NCBI GenBank assembly: GCA_003635265.1
Contig: PYIZ01000010.1
Span: 335,044 to 399,043, forward strand
Reading direction: 5' to 3'
DNA length: 64,000 bases
Source of the DNA: Candidatus Poribacteria bacterium
Lineage (GTDB): Bacteria > Poribacteria > WGA-4E > PCPOR2b
The translations under genes were made by a program, and so were the position numbers. This document shows, in pieces, positions 18,698-25,636 of this stretch (its first letter is position 1; the number at the start of each line of letters is the position of its first letter). The notes beneath the pieces were generated by a model. It saw nothing but the letters and a program-made list of their open reading frames with translations. It ran no database searches and was not told the origin of the DNA.

Positions 18698-19591
18698 TCA
18701 AACGCGATTTTGATTTGACTCAAAAAGTTTTCCCTGTTTGAGAATCCCTGCGACTCTCAATTTAGTTCGTCCCCAAATCGCTTCTAATTCTGGCGTGCAT
18801 TCATAGTCTTTGAATGAACCTGAAATATTATCCGCTTCTCTTTTTTCAGCAAGTCTTTCTTCGATTATTTTGATGTTGACTTTATCGAGCTCAACCCCGA
18901 TAGATTTTCGCCCTAACTGCTCCGCAACGACCAACGTTGTTCCCGATCCCGCAAATGGATCTAATACAACATCGCCGGGATTTGTCGAAGAAAGAATTAT
19001 CCTAAGCAGAAGTTGAATCGGTGTCTGTTGCTTGTGCAGCCGATTTCCCTCCCCATCTCGCAGAGCCTCATCTCCAGCAAAATAGCCCGATGTCAACTCA
19101 CGAATATCGTCCCACACATCCGTGACGAACATGCCATTTTCCCGTTCATATTTGTAGCCCGCCGGAAGCGGCGGATTGATTCGGAGGCGGTGAAAGACCT
19201 GTGGACGCTCCCCTTTCGTTGCAAACGCAATAATCTGATAATGCTTGCCAAAACGATTCGTGCCGGGGACAGCGGAGGTTTTCTTTTTCCAAATAATCAG
19301 GTTTTGAAATGTCCATCCAGATTCGCGCAAACACCGCAACACAGACTCAGTTTTCTTCTCCCGCTGCATGAAATAGATTGCACCGCCTGAAGTAGTCCGG
19401 CGATAAATCTGTGTGCACACATCGCCCATCCACTTCCAATATTGCGTCTCAGGCAAGTTATCGTCCCACTCGTTGTAACCTTTATCTTGATTGAAGGGTG
19501 GATCGAGAAAAGTGAGATTAACATGCCCGAAAGGGACATTCTGTTGGTCTAATACCAATGCGCAATCTCCATGCAGCACAGTTGCTTTCAT
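18698..19591 (-). CDS. DNA methyltransferase, beta class (DPPF)
   Basis: 297 residues with the catalytic motif IV DPPF (about 30-33) ahead of the SAM-binding motif I DPFAGSGTTLVVAEQLGRKSIGVEL (about 215-240): the beta-class order for N4-cytosine or N6-adenine methylation. It starts one base after the stop of a second methyltransferase (19593), so they are likely co-translated. No restriction endonuclease is seen next to them. Target specificity cannot be read. Confidence 0.88.
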   Translation of the reverse strand: MKATVLHGDCALVLDQQNVPFGHVNLTFLDPPFNQDKGYNEWDDNLPETQYWKWMGDVCTQIYRRTTSGGAIYFMQREKKTESVLRCLRESGWTFQNLIIWKKKTSAVPGTNRFGKHYQIIAFATKGERPQVFHRLRINPPLPAGYKYERENGMFVTDVWDDIRELTSGYFAGDEALRDGEGNRLHKQQTPIQLLLRIILSSTNPGDVVLDPFAGSGTTLVVAEQLGRKSIGVELDKVNIKIIEERLAEKREADNISGSFKDYECTPELEAIWGRTKLRVAGILKQGKLFESNQNRV

Positions 19592-19592
19592 T

Positions 19593-20444
19593 CTATGTCT
19601 CGCCGTTCAAAATTTGATGATACTGTTCAACCGCATAATCTATATATTTCTGTTGCGTTTCAATACCAACATGCGCTCTGCCCAATTTTTCAGCGGCACA
19701 ATTTGTCTGTCCACTTCCGGCAAAGATGTCAATCACCAAACCTCCCTTATAAGAATAAAACTGGATGACCCGTTCAGCAAGTTCTAACGGAAATGGACAC
19801 GGATGCAGATTTTCTTGAGGGGATAGTGGACGGATTTTCCAGACATTTTTGCTTTTCTCGCCTTGATAGTCCTTCAGATCAATTTCATTTTTTATTTTTT
19901 CTTCATTACTTCTATTCCAATAAATGTTGTTCTGACTTTTCTTATCGGCAGGCTTCTGAAAAACAAAAATATATTCAGCAACCAAACTAGGATAGTAATA
20001 TCCGGGATAGGGATGCTGTAGCAAAACTCCCGATCGCCGATCCCTCGCAACCGGCTTTTCCCAGATAATATCCTCCTTGAATTGCCATCCAATATCTTCA
20101 AGCCAACTGACAAAATGAAACGGGAGCGCAGTCCGCGTACCGTTCCATAAGACCGGGGCGATATTTACCACATTGTGTCCTCCCGGCTTCGTAATTCGCA
20201 GTAACGCCTTAAACCGATTCTCTAGAAAAAGTCGATACTCCTCGTAGGATATATCTTCTCGCTCCCATCGCGCTTTGGCGCCGTGCAGTTTTTCAATATG
20301 CTCCTCGTAATTGATTGCGTTTAGGTAGGGAGGCGAGGTAAACCCAAGCATAAAATGGTTGTCGGGAAAATTGTCCATAACTGAGAGACAATCCCCTTTG
20401 ATAATCCGCCCATTACCAATTTTGATTTCTTCTAAGACTGCCAT
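19593..20444 (-). CDS. DNA methyltransferase, beta class (SPPY)
   Basis: 283 residues with catalytic SPPY at about 37-40 (in GFTSPPYLNAINYEE), and FAGSGQTNCAAEKLGRAHVGIE as SAM motif I near the C-terminus. SPPY is typical of N4-cytosine methyltransferases. The adjacent DPPF enzyme may modify the other strand of an asymmetric site, as in paired type IIS-like systems, but this is inference. A partner nuclease could have been lost or lie elsewhere. Confidence 0.88.
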   Translation of the reverse strand: MAVLEEIKIGNGRIIKGDCLSVMDNFPDNHFMLGFTSPPYLNAINYEEHIEKLHGAKARWEREDISYEEYRLFLENRFKALLRITKPGGHNVVNIAPVLWNGTRTALPFHFVSWLEDIGWQFKEDIIWEKPVARDRRSGVLLQHPYPGYYYPSLVAEYIFVFQKPADKKSQNNIYWNRSNEEKIKNEIDLKDYQGEKSKNVWKIRPLSPQENLHPCPFPLELAERVIQFYSYKGGLVIDIFAGSGQTNCAAEKLGRAHVGIETQQKYIDYAVEQYHQILNGET

Positions 20445-20470
20445 AAGCTTAAAAGTGTCTATCAGTTTGT

Positions 20471-20941
20471 CTATTCGTCAATCTGGCGATACAGGTTCGC
20501 CATCTCAATCGCCGTGACTGCCGCTTCTGCCCCTTTATTCCCCGCCTTAGTGCCGGCACGTTCAATCGCCTGCTCAATCGTATCAGTAGTGATAACACCA
20601 TAAATCACCGGCATTCCCGTATTGAGAGAGACTTGTGCAATCCCTTTCGCGCTTTCGTTGGCGACAAAGTCGAAGTGCGGTGTCGCACCACGAATGACCG
20701 CACCGATACAGATGACCGCATCGTATCTGCCCTTGTCAGCAAGCCGTTTTGCTGTGGTGGGAATCTCGAATGAACCGGGCGTCCAGCAGATGTCTACATC
20801 GTCCTCATCCACACCGTGGCGCTTGAGCGCGTCAAGTGCTCCATCCAACAATTTGGTGGTAATAAAACTATTGAACCGACTGATCACGATCCCAATTTTC
20901 AGATCAGTACCGATAAGATTGCCTTCGTAGATATTTGGCAT
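20471..20941 (-). CDS. ribH: 6,7-dimethyl-8-ribityllumazine synthase RibH
   Basis: 156 residues; the family landmarks [48 protein letters not shown] and [15 protein letters not shown] are all present. It makes lumazine from 3,4-dihydroxybutanone phosphate and the aminouracil intermediate in riboflavin synthesis, and usually forms icosahedral or decameric assemblies. It is 19 bases downstream of ribBA. Confidence 0.97.
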   Translation of the reverse strand: MPNIYEGNLIGTDLKIGIVISRFNSFITTKLLDGALDALKRHGVDEDDVDICWTPGSFEIPTTAKRLADKGRYDAVICIGAVIRGATPHFDFVANESAKGIAQVSLNTGMPVIYGVITTDTIEQAIERAGTKAGNKGAEAAVTAIEMANLYRQIDE

Positions 20942-20960
20942 TGTCCCCAGTGCCGGCTGT

Positions 20961-22271
20961 CTAACCCTGAACCATCAGGCCATCATAACCGTGCACGGTC
21001 TCCTCCTTCTCCTCGTTGATAGTATCTAACAACAAATGCCCTAGCTTTGTTTTCTTCGTCTCCAAATAGTGGCGGTTAAACTCGTGAGGTCTGGTTTGGA
21101 GCGGAATCCGCTCGACAATCTCAAGGTTATGCCCCTCCAAACCGCTCACCTTGCGCGGATTGTTTGTCAACAAACGCATCTTCTGCACACCAAGGTCTGT
21201 CAAGATCTGGGCACCCACACCGTAATCTCGCAAATCTGGAGGGAAACCAAGTCGCTCATTCGCCTCAACAGTGTCAAGCCCCTCACTGTCCTGCAACCGG
21301 TAGGCACGAATCTTGTTTTCAAGCCCCATACCCCTTCCCTCCTGACGCATATAGACCAACACACCCCGCCCTTCCTTCTGGATGAGTTGCATCGCTTTCT
21401 CCAACTGTTCGCCACAGTCGCAGCGCAGCGAACCAAAGACATCCCCAGTAAAACATTGTGAGTGCATCCGTACCAACACCGGCTCACCGTCCGAAATGTC
21501 GCCTTTGATCAACGCAATATGGGTTTTCTGGTCATCGGCACTTTGGTACGAATGGAGTCTGAAGTAACCGTGCCTCGTCTGGAGGTCTGCCTCGGCAACT
21601 CGCTTGATAAGCGTCTCCGTTTGCCGCCGGTAAGCGATTAGGTCCGCAATGGTGATGTATTTTAACCCGTATTTTTGAGCAAACTCAAAGAGCTCTGGTA
21701 GCCGTGCCATTGTGCCATCTTCGTTCAAGATTTCGCAGAGAACCCCCGCCGGATAGAGTCCCGCCATACGTGCCAAATCAACTGTCGCCTCTGTATGACC
21801 CGCACGCCGTAAGACACCACCCTCCTTCGCCTGCAACGGGAAGATATGGCCCGGACGGACGAAATCCTCCGCTGTCGTCTCTGGCTGGACAAACGTCCGG
21901 ATCGTATGTGCCCGCTCATAGGCAGATATCCCGGTGGTCACGTCTTTGGCATCAATTGTCACCGTAAACGCCGTATGCAGTTGTGCGGTGTTTTCCGAGA
22001 CCATCAACGGGAGATTTAGCTGTGAAAGCCGCTCCGCGGTTGCAGGGAGACAAATCATACCACGCCCATACTTCGCCATAAAGTTAATCGCCTCCGGCGT
22101 GGCTTTCTCCGCTGCCATGATTAAATCGCCTTCATTCTCCCGATCTGGATCATCGGAGACGATAATCATCTCTCCATTTCGTATCGCTTCAATGGCTTCT
22201 GGAATTGTGTTAAACTTGACTGCTCCCAATGTTGAAACATTGGGATTCTTAATAGACTGATTGGTAGACAT
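20961..22271 (-). CDS. ribBA: Bifunctional DHBP synthase / GTP cyclohydrolase II RibBA
   Basis: 436 residues from an ATG at 22271. The N-terminal half carries the DHBP synthase signature [16 protein letters not shown]; the C-terminal half has the cyclohydrolase zinc motif [19 protein letters not shown] and RQEGRGMGL. It starts riboflavin synthesis. An ATG at 22283 is in frame but GGAG lies six bases before the ATG at 22271, deciding the start. The first 18 residues ([18 protein letters not shown]) are an unusual extension; they include a hairpin (22225-22244) like the one upstream of tnpB, so this leader may come from an insertion-element end. Confidence 0.95.
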   Translation of the reverse strand: MSTNQSIKNPNVSTLGAVKFNTIPEAIEAIRNGEMIIVSDDPDRENEGDLIMAAEKATPEAINFMAKYGRGMICLPATAERLSQLNLPLMVSENTAQLHTAFTVTIDAKDVTTGISAYERAHTIRTFVQPETTAEDFVRPGHIFPLQAKEGGVLRRAGHTEATVDLARMAGLYPAGVLCEILNEDGTMARLPELFEFAQKYGLKYITIADLIAYRRQTETLIKRVAEADLQTRHGYFRLHSYQSADDQKTHIALIKGDISDGEPVLVRMHSQCFTGDVFGSLRCDCGEQLEKAMQLIQKEGRGVLVYMRQEGRGMGLENKIRAYRLQDSEGLDTVEANERLGFPPDLRDYGVGAQILTDLGVQKMRLLTNNPRKVSGLEGHNLEIVERIPLQTRPHEFNRHYLETKKTKLGHLLLDTINEEKEETVHGYDGLMVQG

Positions 22272-22345
22272 TAACATCTCCATGCTATTTTCTTGTTTCG
22301 ACGAGACAAGCCATGTATTGCTGGTGTGGTCTTACTATCTCTCCA

Positions 22346-22379
22346 CCCCGATAAATCGGGATCTCCCGATAAATCGGGA
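22346..22379. repeat. Two tandem CCCGATAAATCGGG palindromes just after tnpB
   Basis: CCCCGATAAATCGGG (22346-22360) and TCCCGATAAATCGGGA (22364-22379) begin five bases after the tnpB stop, in the region where the element's omega-RNA scaffold would be encoded. They belong to the same family as the dispersed palindromes, so this may be coincidence or insertion. Confidence 0.65.
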
Positions 22380-22383
22380 CGTT

Positions 22384-23484
22384 TTAAGTCTCCGTGTGTC
22401 CCACGGCGACGGTTCTGAGGTTTATCGCAGCGTTTAGGTCTCTGTCCTGTGTATGCCCACAATCGCTGCAATGGTACGTCCTATCCGATAGTGACAGGTC
22501 TTTGTCTTTTGCCCCACAAGCCGAGCGCGTCTTACTGCTTGGGTAGAAGGTGTCTGCCTCTACAATTTTAACGCCTATCCGTTCTGCTTTGTATGCAAGC
22601 ATCGTGAGAAAACTGGATAGCGAAGCGTCCGATAATGCCTTTGCAAGCCTGTGGTTTTTTAACATACCTGCAACATTTAGCGACTCAATTCCAATACGAC
22701 TTGCACCAGTGACAATAGCCGTTGTTGCCTTATGTTGGGCATCTTGTCGGATACAGGCGATTCGGTAGTGCAGCTTGGCAAGTTTCGCTTTCGTCTTATG
22801 CCAATTCCGACTGCCTTTTTGCCGACGGCTTAACTGACGTTGCAGCCGTTTTAGCTTCCGCTCGTAATTCTTTAAGGCTTTCGGATTCGCGTAGTACACC
22901 CCTTCGGACGTGACCGCTAAGTGATTGATACCTACGTCAACACCAACAACAGGCAGATGGCGAGTGTCAGTAATCGTATCGTTATCGAAAGTTTCAACAG
23001 TGATAGAAGCAAACCAACGGTGCGCCGTTTTAGAAATAACAACCTTAACGATAGTGCCGAGGTGTCGAAGTGTTTGGAACATGCGAACCCAACCCATCTT
23101 GGGTAGTTTTATACGCTGTCCTTCGATAATAGTTGTGCCTCGACCTGCGTCTGCTTGGAAACTTTGACCCTTAGAACGCTTCTTGAACTTAGGGAAACGA
23201 CTCTCACCTGCCTTCCAACGTTTGACGGCATCCTGAAAGTTGAAGTAAATCGCATTATGAGCAGCGCGCTGATTGAGTGCTTTACACCAATCGTATTGCT
23301 CATGTTTGGTAGCATTGAATCTCTTGTTTAATTCTATATGTGAATGCCATTGCCCTTCGTCCAAGCCAGCCTTAAAATCAGCAAGGACGTGGTTATACGC
23401 AACACGAGCATAGCCACAGTGCTGAGCGAATTGTGTCGATTGAATGTTGTTTGGATCTAAGGCTATTTTGTGAGTTTTTAACAT
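22384..23484 (-). CDS. tnpB: TnpB-type RNA-guided nuclease of an IS200/IS605-like element
   Basis: 366 residues: N-terminal helix-turn-helix-like part, RuvC-I Asp183 (VVGVDVGINHLAV), RuvC-II Glu267 (IGIESLNVAGM), zinc ribbon (C323, C339, C342) and RuvC-III Asp349 (DRDLNAA). The RuvC catalytic triad is intact. The first cysteine of the zinc ribbon is replaced (S-K-T-R-S-A-C-G has Arg at 320), a variant that also occurs in other TnpB-like proteins. Known TnpBs are guided by an RNA from the element's right end and maintain it by cutting empty sites. There is no tnpA nearby. It splits the riboflavin genes. Confidence 0.93.
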   Translation of the reverse strand: MLKTHKIALDPNNIQSTQFAQHCGYARVAYNHVLADFKAGLDEGQWHSHIELNKRFNATKHEQYDWCKALNQRAAHNAIYFNFQDAVKRWKAGESRFPKFKKRSKGQSFQADAGRGTTIIEGQRIKLPKMGWVRMFQTLRHLGTIVKVVISKTAHRWFASITVETFDNDTITDTRHLPVVGVDVGINHLAVTSEGVYYANPKALKNYERKLKRLQRQLSRRQKGSRNWHKTKAKLAKLHYRIACIRQDAQHKATTAIVTGASRIGIESLNVAGMLKNHRLAKALSDASLSSFLTMLAYKAERIGVKIVEADTFYPSSKTRSACGAKDKDLSLSDRTYHCSDCGHTQDRDLNAAINLRTVAVGHTET

Positions 23485-23519
23485 TGGAAGTGTGTTTAGA
23501 AAAAAGTTTCGCCGTCTGA

Positions 23520-23539
23520 CCCAACGCTAAAGCATTGGG
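23520..23539 (-). repeat. Hairpin upstream of tnpB (left-end-like palindrome)
   Basis: CCCAACGCT, a two-base centre, and AGCATTGGG form a hairpin with one G-T mismatch, 35 bases upstream of the tnpB start and 17 bases beyond the ribE stop. It matches the hairpin at 22225-22244 on the other flank at most positions. Confidence 0.65.
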
Positions 23540-23555
23540 ATTGTTTCCAGAATTT

Positions 23556-24200
23556 TCAAATATACCCGTGCTTCGCCAAGAAACCCATATCAATGGATGA
23601 TCCTTCGCTAGATGGATAAGTCAACAACCGTTCGATATAACGCCCCAGCAGATCTACCTCAATATTCACACGAGCCCCAACCCGTTTATGCCCCAGTGTC
23701 GTCGCCTGCTTGGTGTGGGGGATAAGTGAAACCTCAAAACCATCGTCAAATAGTTTCGAGATTGTCAGGCTGACACCGTCAACACAGACTGAACCTTTAT
23801 ATACTACGTAGCGTATTGCTTCCTGAGAAATCGAAACACGCATTAAGGAGGATGTACCTTCATCCTGCCAACCGCTGATGGTCCCGACCTCGTCAACATG
23901 CCCCAAAACGAGATGTCCCCCCAACCGATCCGCTAAACGCAACGCACTCTCAAGATTGACCGAATCGCCCGGTTTCAGCGACCCCAATGTTGTACGCCGT
24001 AGCGTTTCGGCAGAAACATCTGCCGTGAAATCCTCGTCCGTCAGGTCGGTAATTGTCAAACAGACCCCATCTATCGCAATACTATCCCCAACATTGCCAT
24101 CTGATAATACTTGTGAGGCTGCAATAGTCAGCACTCCCGCTTGTGAGCTGCGCTGAATTCCCTTTACGGTTCCCAACTCGGCAACAATTCCTGTGAACAT
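23556..24200 (-). CDS. ribE: Riboflavin synthase, alpha chain RibE
   Basis: 214 residues starting MFTGIVAELGTVKG, the two-fold repeated lumazine-binding domain (GDSIAIDGVCLTI and GSVCVDGVSLTI are the two repeat hallmarks) and the common C-terminus GFLAKHGYI. It converts two lumazine molecules to riboflavin and the aminouracil. A good promoter lies 87-115 bases upstream. It opens the rib operon, which is now interrupted after it by the tnpB element. Confidence 0.97.
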   Translation of the reverse strand: MFTGIVAELGTVKGIQRSSQAGVLTIAASQVLSDGNVGDSIAIDGVCLTITDLTDEDFTADVSAETLRRTTLGSLKPGDSVNLESALRLADRLGGHLVLGHVDEVGTISGWQDEGTSSLMRVSISQEAIRYVVYKGSVCVDGVSLTISKLFDDGFEVSLIPHTKQATTLGHKRVGARVNIEVDLLGRYIERLLTYPSSEGSSIDMGFLAKHGYI

Positions 24201-24286
24201 AACTATCCACTTTGATTTTAATCACGCTGTTAAGGTCTGTCCCCCAATATTTTCACCGGGGATAGTGGCTGTGGGTTAGAGGAGTT

Positions 24287-24315
24287 ATTATAGCATGACA
24301 AAGTGGCTCTGTAAA
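24287..24315 (-). promoter_or_regulatory. Promoter of the riboflavin genes
   Basis: TTTACA (24315-24310), a 17-base spacer, then TATAAT (24292-24287). Transcription should start near 24280, giving a leader of about 80 bases before ribE. That leader lacks the FMN riboswitch consensus, so flavin feedback through that element is not apparent here. Confidence 0.7.
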
Positions 24316-24371
24316 CCAAAAAACCTGAGCGGGAATTGCCTCTGTAACAACATCAGACCACAAAAAGGGCG

Positions 24372-24401
24372 TTGACTTACCGTATGATTATGTAGTATGC
24401 T
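24372..24401 (+). promoter_or_regulatory. Promoter upstream of the dockerin protein
   Basis: GTTGACTTAC at 24371 with TTGACT, an 18-base spacer and TATGCT (24396-24401). A very similar arrangement (GTTGACTTAC, 18 bases, TATTCT, then TGATCG) occurs at 32132-32161, suggesting a shared promoter class or a duplicated segment. Confidence 0.6.
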
Positions 24402-24511
24402 GATCGGTATAAAATTTTCTCATCAGACCGAGATTCCGCCCTGATATAAGGATCGGGCAATCAACGAACAGACACTCCACGCGCATTTCCAATCGCACAG
24501 GAGATAAATTC

Positions 24512-25636
24512 ATGAGAACACAACTTTTTCGTCTCACCTTTTTCCTGTTAATTTGTGTCTCGATTCCATTGACGACACAGGCACAAATAGTGAACATCCC
24601 CGACTCCAACCTCCGCGCCGTTATCGCATCCGCTCTCGGTAAGGTATCAGGTGACCCAATCACCGATGTAAACGGCAGGGCGCAGAGCACGCTTACACTA
24701 GGGCAGAATCTGAGAGTGCACGTCGTTTCTGCAACCGCTGCCGGATGGGTTATAGACGATCCAGCTATCTTTAGCGTTATCTCCGATACGGAACCACCGC
24801 CGATTACAACAGATGTCAACGGTGACGGTATCGCGAATATCTTAGATTTGGTTTTGGTTGCGTCCGCATTTGGTAGTGAAGGACCGGATTTACCAACAGA
24901 TGTTAATGGAGATAGGGTAGTCAATATTCTCGATCTGGTGTGGGTTGCGGATGCGCTTGGGGCTGCGCCAGCTGCACCTTCGCTACACCCGCAGGTGCTT
25001 GAAATGTTGACCGCAGAAGATGTAAAATTATGGCTTTCCCACGCACAGCAACTCGACCTCACAGACCCAACAGCCCTAAAAGGTATTCTCTTCTTAGAGC
25101 AACTTCTCGATGCACTACTCCCGCGAGAAACAGCACTATTACCAAACTACCCAAACCCGTTCAACCCGGAGACATGGATCCCTTATCGGTTGGCGGAGGC
25201 CGCTCCAGTTACCCTGACCATCTATGACAGCAACGGTCAGGTTGTCCGTACCCTCGATCTTGGGTATCAGATTGAAGGGTTCTACGAGACTCGGTCAAAA
25301 GCAATCCACTGGAACGGTCGCAATGAGTTCGATGAACAGGTAGCAAGCGGGGTGTACTTCTATCACCTGTCCGCCGGAGACTACTCCGCCACCCGAAAGA
25401 TGCTTATTCTGAATAAAAGAGGAACCCTATCCCGATACACCACACCGCGTAGGTGCTTGCATGCCGATTTATCGGGGCGGGGCAGCCTCGAGAAATTGGA
25501 CCTGTCCCGATTCCTCGGGGATTTCACCATACTCAGCAGAAAGGAGTTTTCCAATGAAAAATATGGCAACCAATCAAAAGTTTATTCTGTTAATGCTAAT
25601 CACTGCTTTCTTGACTTGTTGGATACAAGGTGTTAG
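24512..25636 (+). CDS. Secreted dockerin/C-terminal-sorting protein with degenerate LRR N-terminus and lost stop
   Basis: 374 residues as read. Signal peptide (1-24, ending TTQA), then IPDSNLRAVIASALGKVSGDPIT, the usual opening of leucine-rich-repeat secreted proteins, but the repeats themselves are missing (inferred internal deletion). Next come two calcium-binding dockerin I repeats (D-x-N-x-D..LDLV, about 101-152) and a YPNPFNPETWIPYRL FlgD/T9SS-like sorting domain (about 208-300). Its paralogue ends MLILK then TAA; here one base appears deleted (CTGAATAAA for CTGAAGTAAA) and the frame runs on through REP palindromes into the next gene by 83 bases. The native end is probably near 25419. 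Confidence 0.75.
   Translation: MRTQLFRLTFFLLICVSIPLTTQAQIVNIPDSNLRAVIASALGKVSGDPITDVNGRAQSTLTLGQNLRVHVVSATAAGWVIDDPAIFSVISDTEPPPITTDVNGDGIANILDLVLVASAFGSEGPDLPTDVNGDRVVNILDLVWVADALGAAPAAPSLHPQVLEMLTAEDVKLWLSHAQQLDLTDPTALKGILFLEQLLDALLPRETALLPNYPNPFNPETWIPYRLAEAAPVTLTIYDSNGQVVRTLDLGYQIEGFYETRSKAIHWNGRNEFDEQVASGVYFYHLSAGDYSATRKMLILNKRGTLSRYTTPRRCLHADLSGRGSLEKLDLSRFLGDFTILSRKEFSNEKYGNQSKVYSVNANHCFLDLLDTRC
25463..25520. repeat. Two REP-like palindromes between the dockerin genes
   Basis: CCGATTTATCGGGG (25463-25476) with a CGGGGCAGCC tail and CCCGATTCCTCGGGG (25506-25520). They are translated only because the upstream stop was lost. Confidence 0.65.

Larger units (their letters stand above)
22225..23541 (-). 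mobile_element. IS200/IS605-type insertion carrying tnpB, inferred limits
   Basis: The tnpB gene lies between ribE and ribBA, and similar hairpins flank it: CCCAACGCTAAAGCATTGGG at 23520-23539 (upstream end) and CCCAATGTTGAAACATTGGG at 22225-22244 (downstream end, inside the ribBA frame). The palindromes share their following bases (ATTSTT). No tnpA is present, so the element would be non-autonomous. Such elements usually show subterminal hairpins at both ends. Exact termini and target motif are not determined; limits given are the hairpins plus a few bases. Confidence 0.6.

Noticed and set aside
24201-24286. FMN riboswitch before ribE
   Set aside because: The leader after the TATAAT promoter is only about 80 bases and lacks the conserved RFN-element blocks.
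25461-25553. Longer N-terminus for the WD40 protein
   Set aside because: It would precede the signal peptide and reads through REP palindromes; the AAGGAG site favours ATG 25554.
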